A DNA stretch of 64,000 bases, taken from contig NZ_BDHH01000022.1 of NCBI RefSeq assembly GCF_001748365.1, positions 3,023 to 67,022 on the forward strand. The letters are read 5' to 3'. Below, one piece after another: positions 62,640 to 64,000 of this stretch; positions within the stretch are counted from its first letter, which is position 1; the number at the start of each line of letters is the position of its first letter. A program made the position numbers and the translations under genes. The stretch is from Fusibacter sp. 3D3 (GTDB lineage: Bacteria; Bacillota; Clostridia; Peptostreptococcales; Acidaminobacteraceae). Under the pieces are notes generated by a model, which saw nothing but the letters and a program-made list of their open reading frames with translations, had not been told where the DNA came from and searched no databases.

Positions 62640-64000
62640 ATGAGTCAACAAAAATATACAAATGAAAGTATCGTAGCGCTTAAAGGCGCAGATCGGGTAA
62701 GAAAGAGACCTTCAGTCATATTTGGTTCAGATGGATTAGAGGGATGTCAGCACTCATTTTTCGAGATACTCTCTAATTCTATTGATGAAGCAAGACAAGG
62801 CTTTGGAAATGAAATTAAAGTCATTAGGCATCAAGATTTATCAATTTCAGTTATAGATAATGCTAGGGGAATCCCTGTAGACTATAATCAAAATGAAAAG
62901 AGATTTAACTGGGAACTCATTTTTACGGAGTTATACGCAGGAGGGAAATACAATAATAACGATTCAGATGTTTATGAATACAGCTTAGGCCTAAATGGAT
63001 TGGGTCTTTGTGCGACTCAGTACAGTTCCGAATATATGGATGTTGTCATTCATAGAGATGGATTTGAATATCGGCTTAATTTTAGCAAGGGGAAAATCGT
63101 TGAAAATGGTTTTGTAAAAGAAGAGAAAAAATATAAAAGAACGGGGTCTGAAATCAAATGGAGACCTGACCTTGATGTGTTCAAGGACATCAATATTCCA
63201 CTTGAATTTTATCAGAGTGTTCTAAAAAAACAATCCATTGTCAATCCAGGCGTTAAATTTATACTTCATGATGAAGAAACGGATCTTTATTTTGAGTATA
63301 TATACGAAAATGGAATCAAAGACTATATTGATGAAGTTGGAGAGGCAAAATCAATTTCGGCAGTCTATTATTTTGAAGAGCAAGGTGTCGGTAGAGATCG
63401 AGAAGATATGCCTGACTATAAAGTTAAAACTCAAGTCGCCTTTGCTTTTAATAATGAAGTAAATTTGCTTGAATACTTTCATAATTCCAGTTTTCTAGAA
63501 CATGGTGGTTCACCTGACAAAGCTGTGAGAAATGCATTTGTTTACGAAATCGATAAGTTTATGAAAACTGAAAATAAATATAACAAGAATGAAAAGAAAA
63601 TTTCTTTTATAGATATTCAAGACAGTTTGCTACTTGTGACGAATTCCTTCTCCACGGTGACAAGTTACGAAAATCAGACGAAAAAAGCGATTACTAATAA
63701 GTTTATACAAGACTTTATGACAGAAGTGATCAAGAAGAATTTGGAGATCTATTTTATTGAAAATAAAGAAGAAGCCTTAAAAGTTGTGGATCAAATTTTA
63801 ATTAACAAGCGCTCCCGAGAAAAGGCCGAAAACACGCGATTGAATTTGAAGAAAACACTGGGCGCGAAAATGGATTTTACCAACCAAGTTAAGAAGTTTG
63901 TCAACTGTAGAACTAAAAATACGGATGTGCGTGAGCTTTATATACTTGAAGGGGATTCTGCTCTTGGTGCTTGTAAAATGGCGAGAGATAGTGAGTTTCA
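62640..64000 (+). CDS. Divergent type IIA topoisomerase B subunit (partial)
   Basis: The first 453 codons of a GyrB/ParE-like ATPase subunit, cut by the window end. The GHKL ATPase domain has FEILSNSIDEA, VIDNARGIPVD, an AGGK lysine and YEYSLGLNGLG, and the TOPRIM begins with LYILEGDSALG. Several normally fixed positions differ: the Gly of DNGRGIP is Ala, and the YKVSGGLHGVG motif reads YEYSLGLNGLG. It may be a lineage-specific second gyrase or topoisomerase IV rather than the housekeeping enzyme. The A subunit would be expected just beyond the window. The gene is easily overlooked because no stop codon lies inside the window. Confidence 0.9.
   Translation, partial: MSQQKYTNESIVALKGADRVRKRPSVIFGSDGLEGCQHSFFEILSNSIDEARQGFGNEIKVIRHQDLSISVIDNARGIPVDYNQNEKRFNWELIFTELYAGGKYNNNDSDVYEYSLGLNGLGLCATQYSSEYMDVVIHRDGFEYRLNFSKGKIVENGFVKEEKKYKRTGSEIKWRPDLDVFKDINIPLEFYQSVLKKQSIVNPGVKFILHDEETDLYFEYIYENGIKDYIDEVGEAKSISAVYYFEEQGVGRDREDMPDYKVKTQVAFAFNNEVNLLEYFHNSSFLEHGGSPDKAVRNAFVYEIDKFMKTENKYNKNEKKISFIDIQDSLLLVTNSFSTVTSYENQTKKAITNKFIQDFMTEVIKKNLEIYFIENKEEALKVVDQILINKRSREKAENTRLNLKKTLGAKMDFTNQVKKFVNCRTKNTDVRELYILEGDSALGACKMARDSEF

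Overview
The window reads as a chromosomal segment of a low-GC, Gram-positive, anaerobic member of the Clostridia. The grounds are AT-rich codon use, AGGAGG-type ribosome sites, split glycine dehydrogenase subunits (GcvPA/GcvPB), a YesMN-type regulator pair, a DUF624 protein, an SLH-domain wall protein and a type IV pilus locus with no secretin. The genus cannot be fixed from the sequence alone; a Fusibacter-like lineage is only a guess. No rRNA, tRNA, CRISPR array, insertion sequence or phage gene was seen.

Layout. 0.3-6.8 kb: SNF2 helicase, a two-HD HD-GYP protein (minus strand) and an M3 oligopeptidase. 6.8-14.4 kb: a glycine-riboswitch-controlled operon gcvT-gcvH-gcvPA-gcvPB-lpdA-glyA, a complete glycine cleavage system plus SHMT. 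14.4-16.1 kb: a strong promoter, a long structured leader holding a 28-codon ORF and a terminator, then an MFS exporter. 16.2-20.1 kb (minus): nqrBCDEF, a Na+-translocating NADH:quinone oxidoreductase set without nqrA. 20.2-24.5 kb: small membrane protein, a Rossmann-chemoreceptor fusion, a ferredoxin-type aldo/keto reductase, a FUSC-like membrane protein and hemerythrin. 24.5-34.1 kb: an alpha-galactoside locus (GH36 alpha-galactosidase, two ABC permeases, binding lipoprotein, YesN/YesM regulators) with a divergent DUF624 gene. 34.2-37.4 kb: an NADH oxidase behind a PerR/Fur-like box, a PAS protein and an AlbA_2 protein.

37.4-53.2 kb is the most distinctive region: a type IV pilus operon (pilD, pilB, pilT, pilC, pilA, four further pilin-like genes, pilM, pilN, pilO, an SLH protein and a second prepilin peptidase). 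All genes after pilD lie behind a c-di-GMP-I riboswitch whose P1 helix overlaps an intrinsic terminator. Two minor pilins are large modular proteins, one with a vWA adhesion domain and one with LamG-like and beta-helix-like modules and an Ala at the cleavage site. PilO carries an extra C-terminal jelly-roll domain. Immediately downstream are an HD-GYP phosphodiesterase and a 1674-residue multi-PAS hybrid sensor whose phosphoacceptor His is replaced by Leu. This suggests a loop in which c-di-GMP turns pili on and locally encoded enzymes degrade it; no GGDEF synthase is in the window.

59.4-64 kb: an MFS transporter (minus), a short SSB lacking the acidic tail, a third HD-GYP protein, an unassigned structured RNA and the start of a divergent GyrB/ParE-type subunit cut by the window end. 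All assignments come from motif reading, without database searches.
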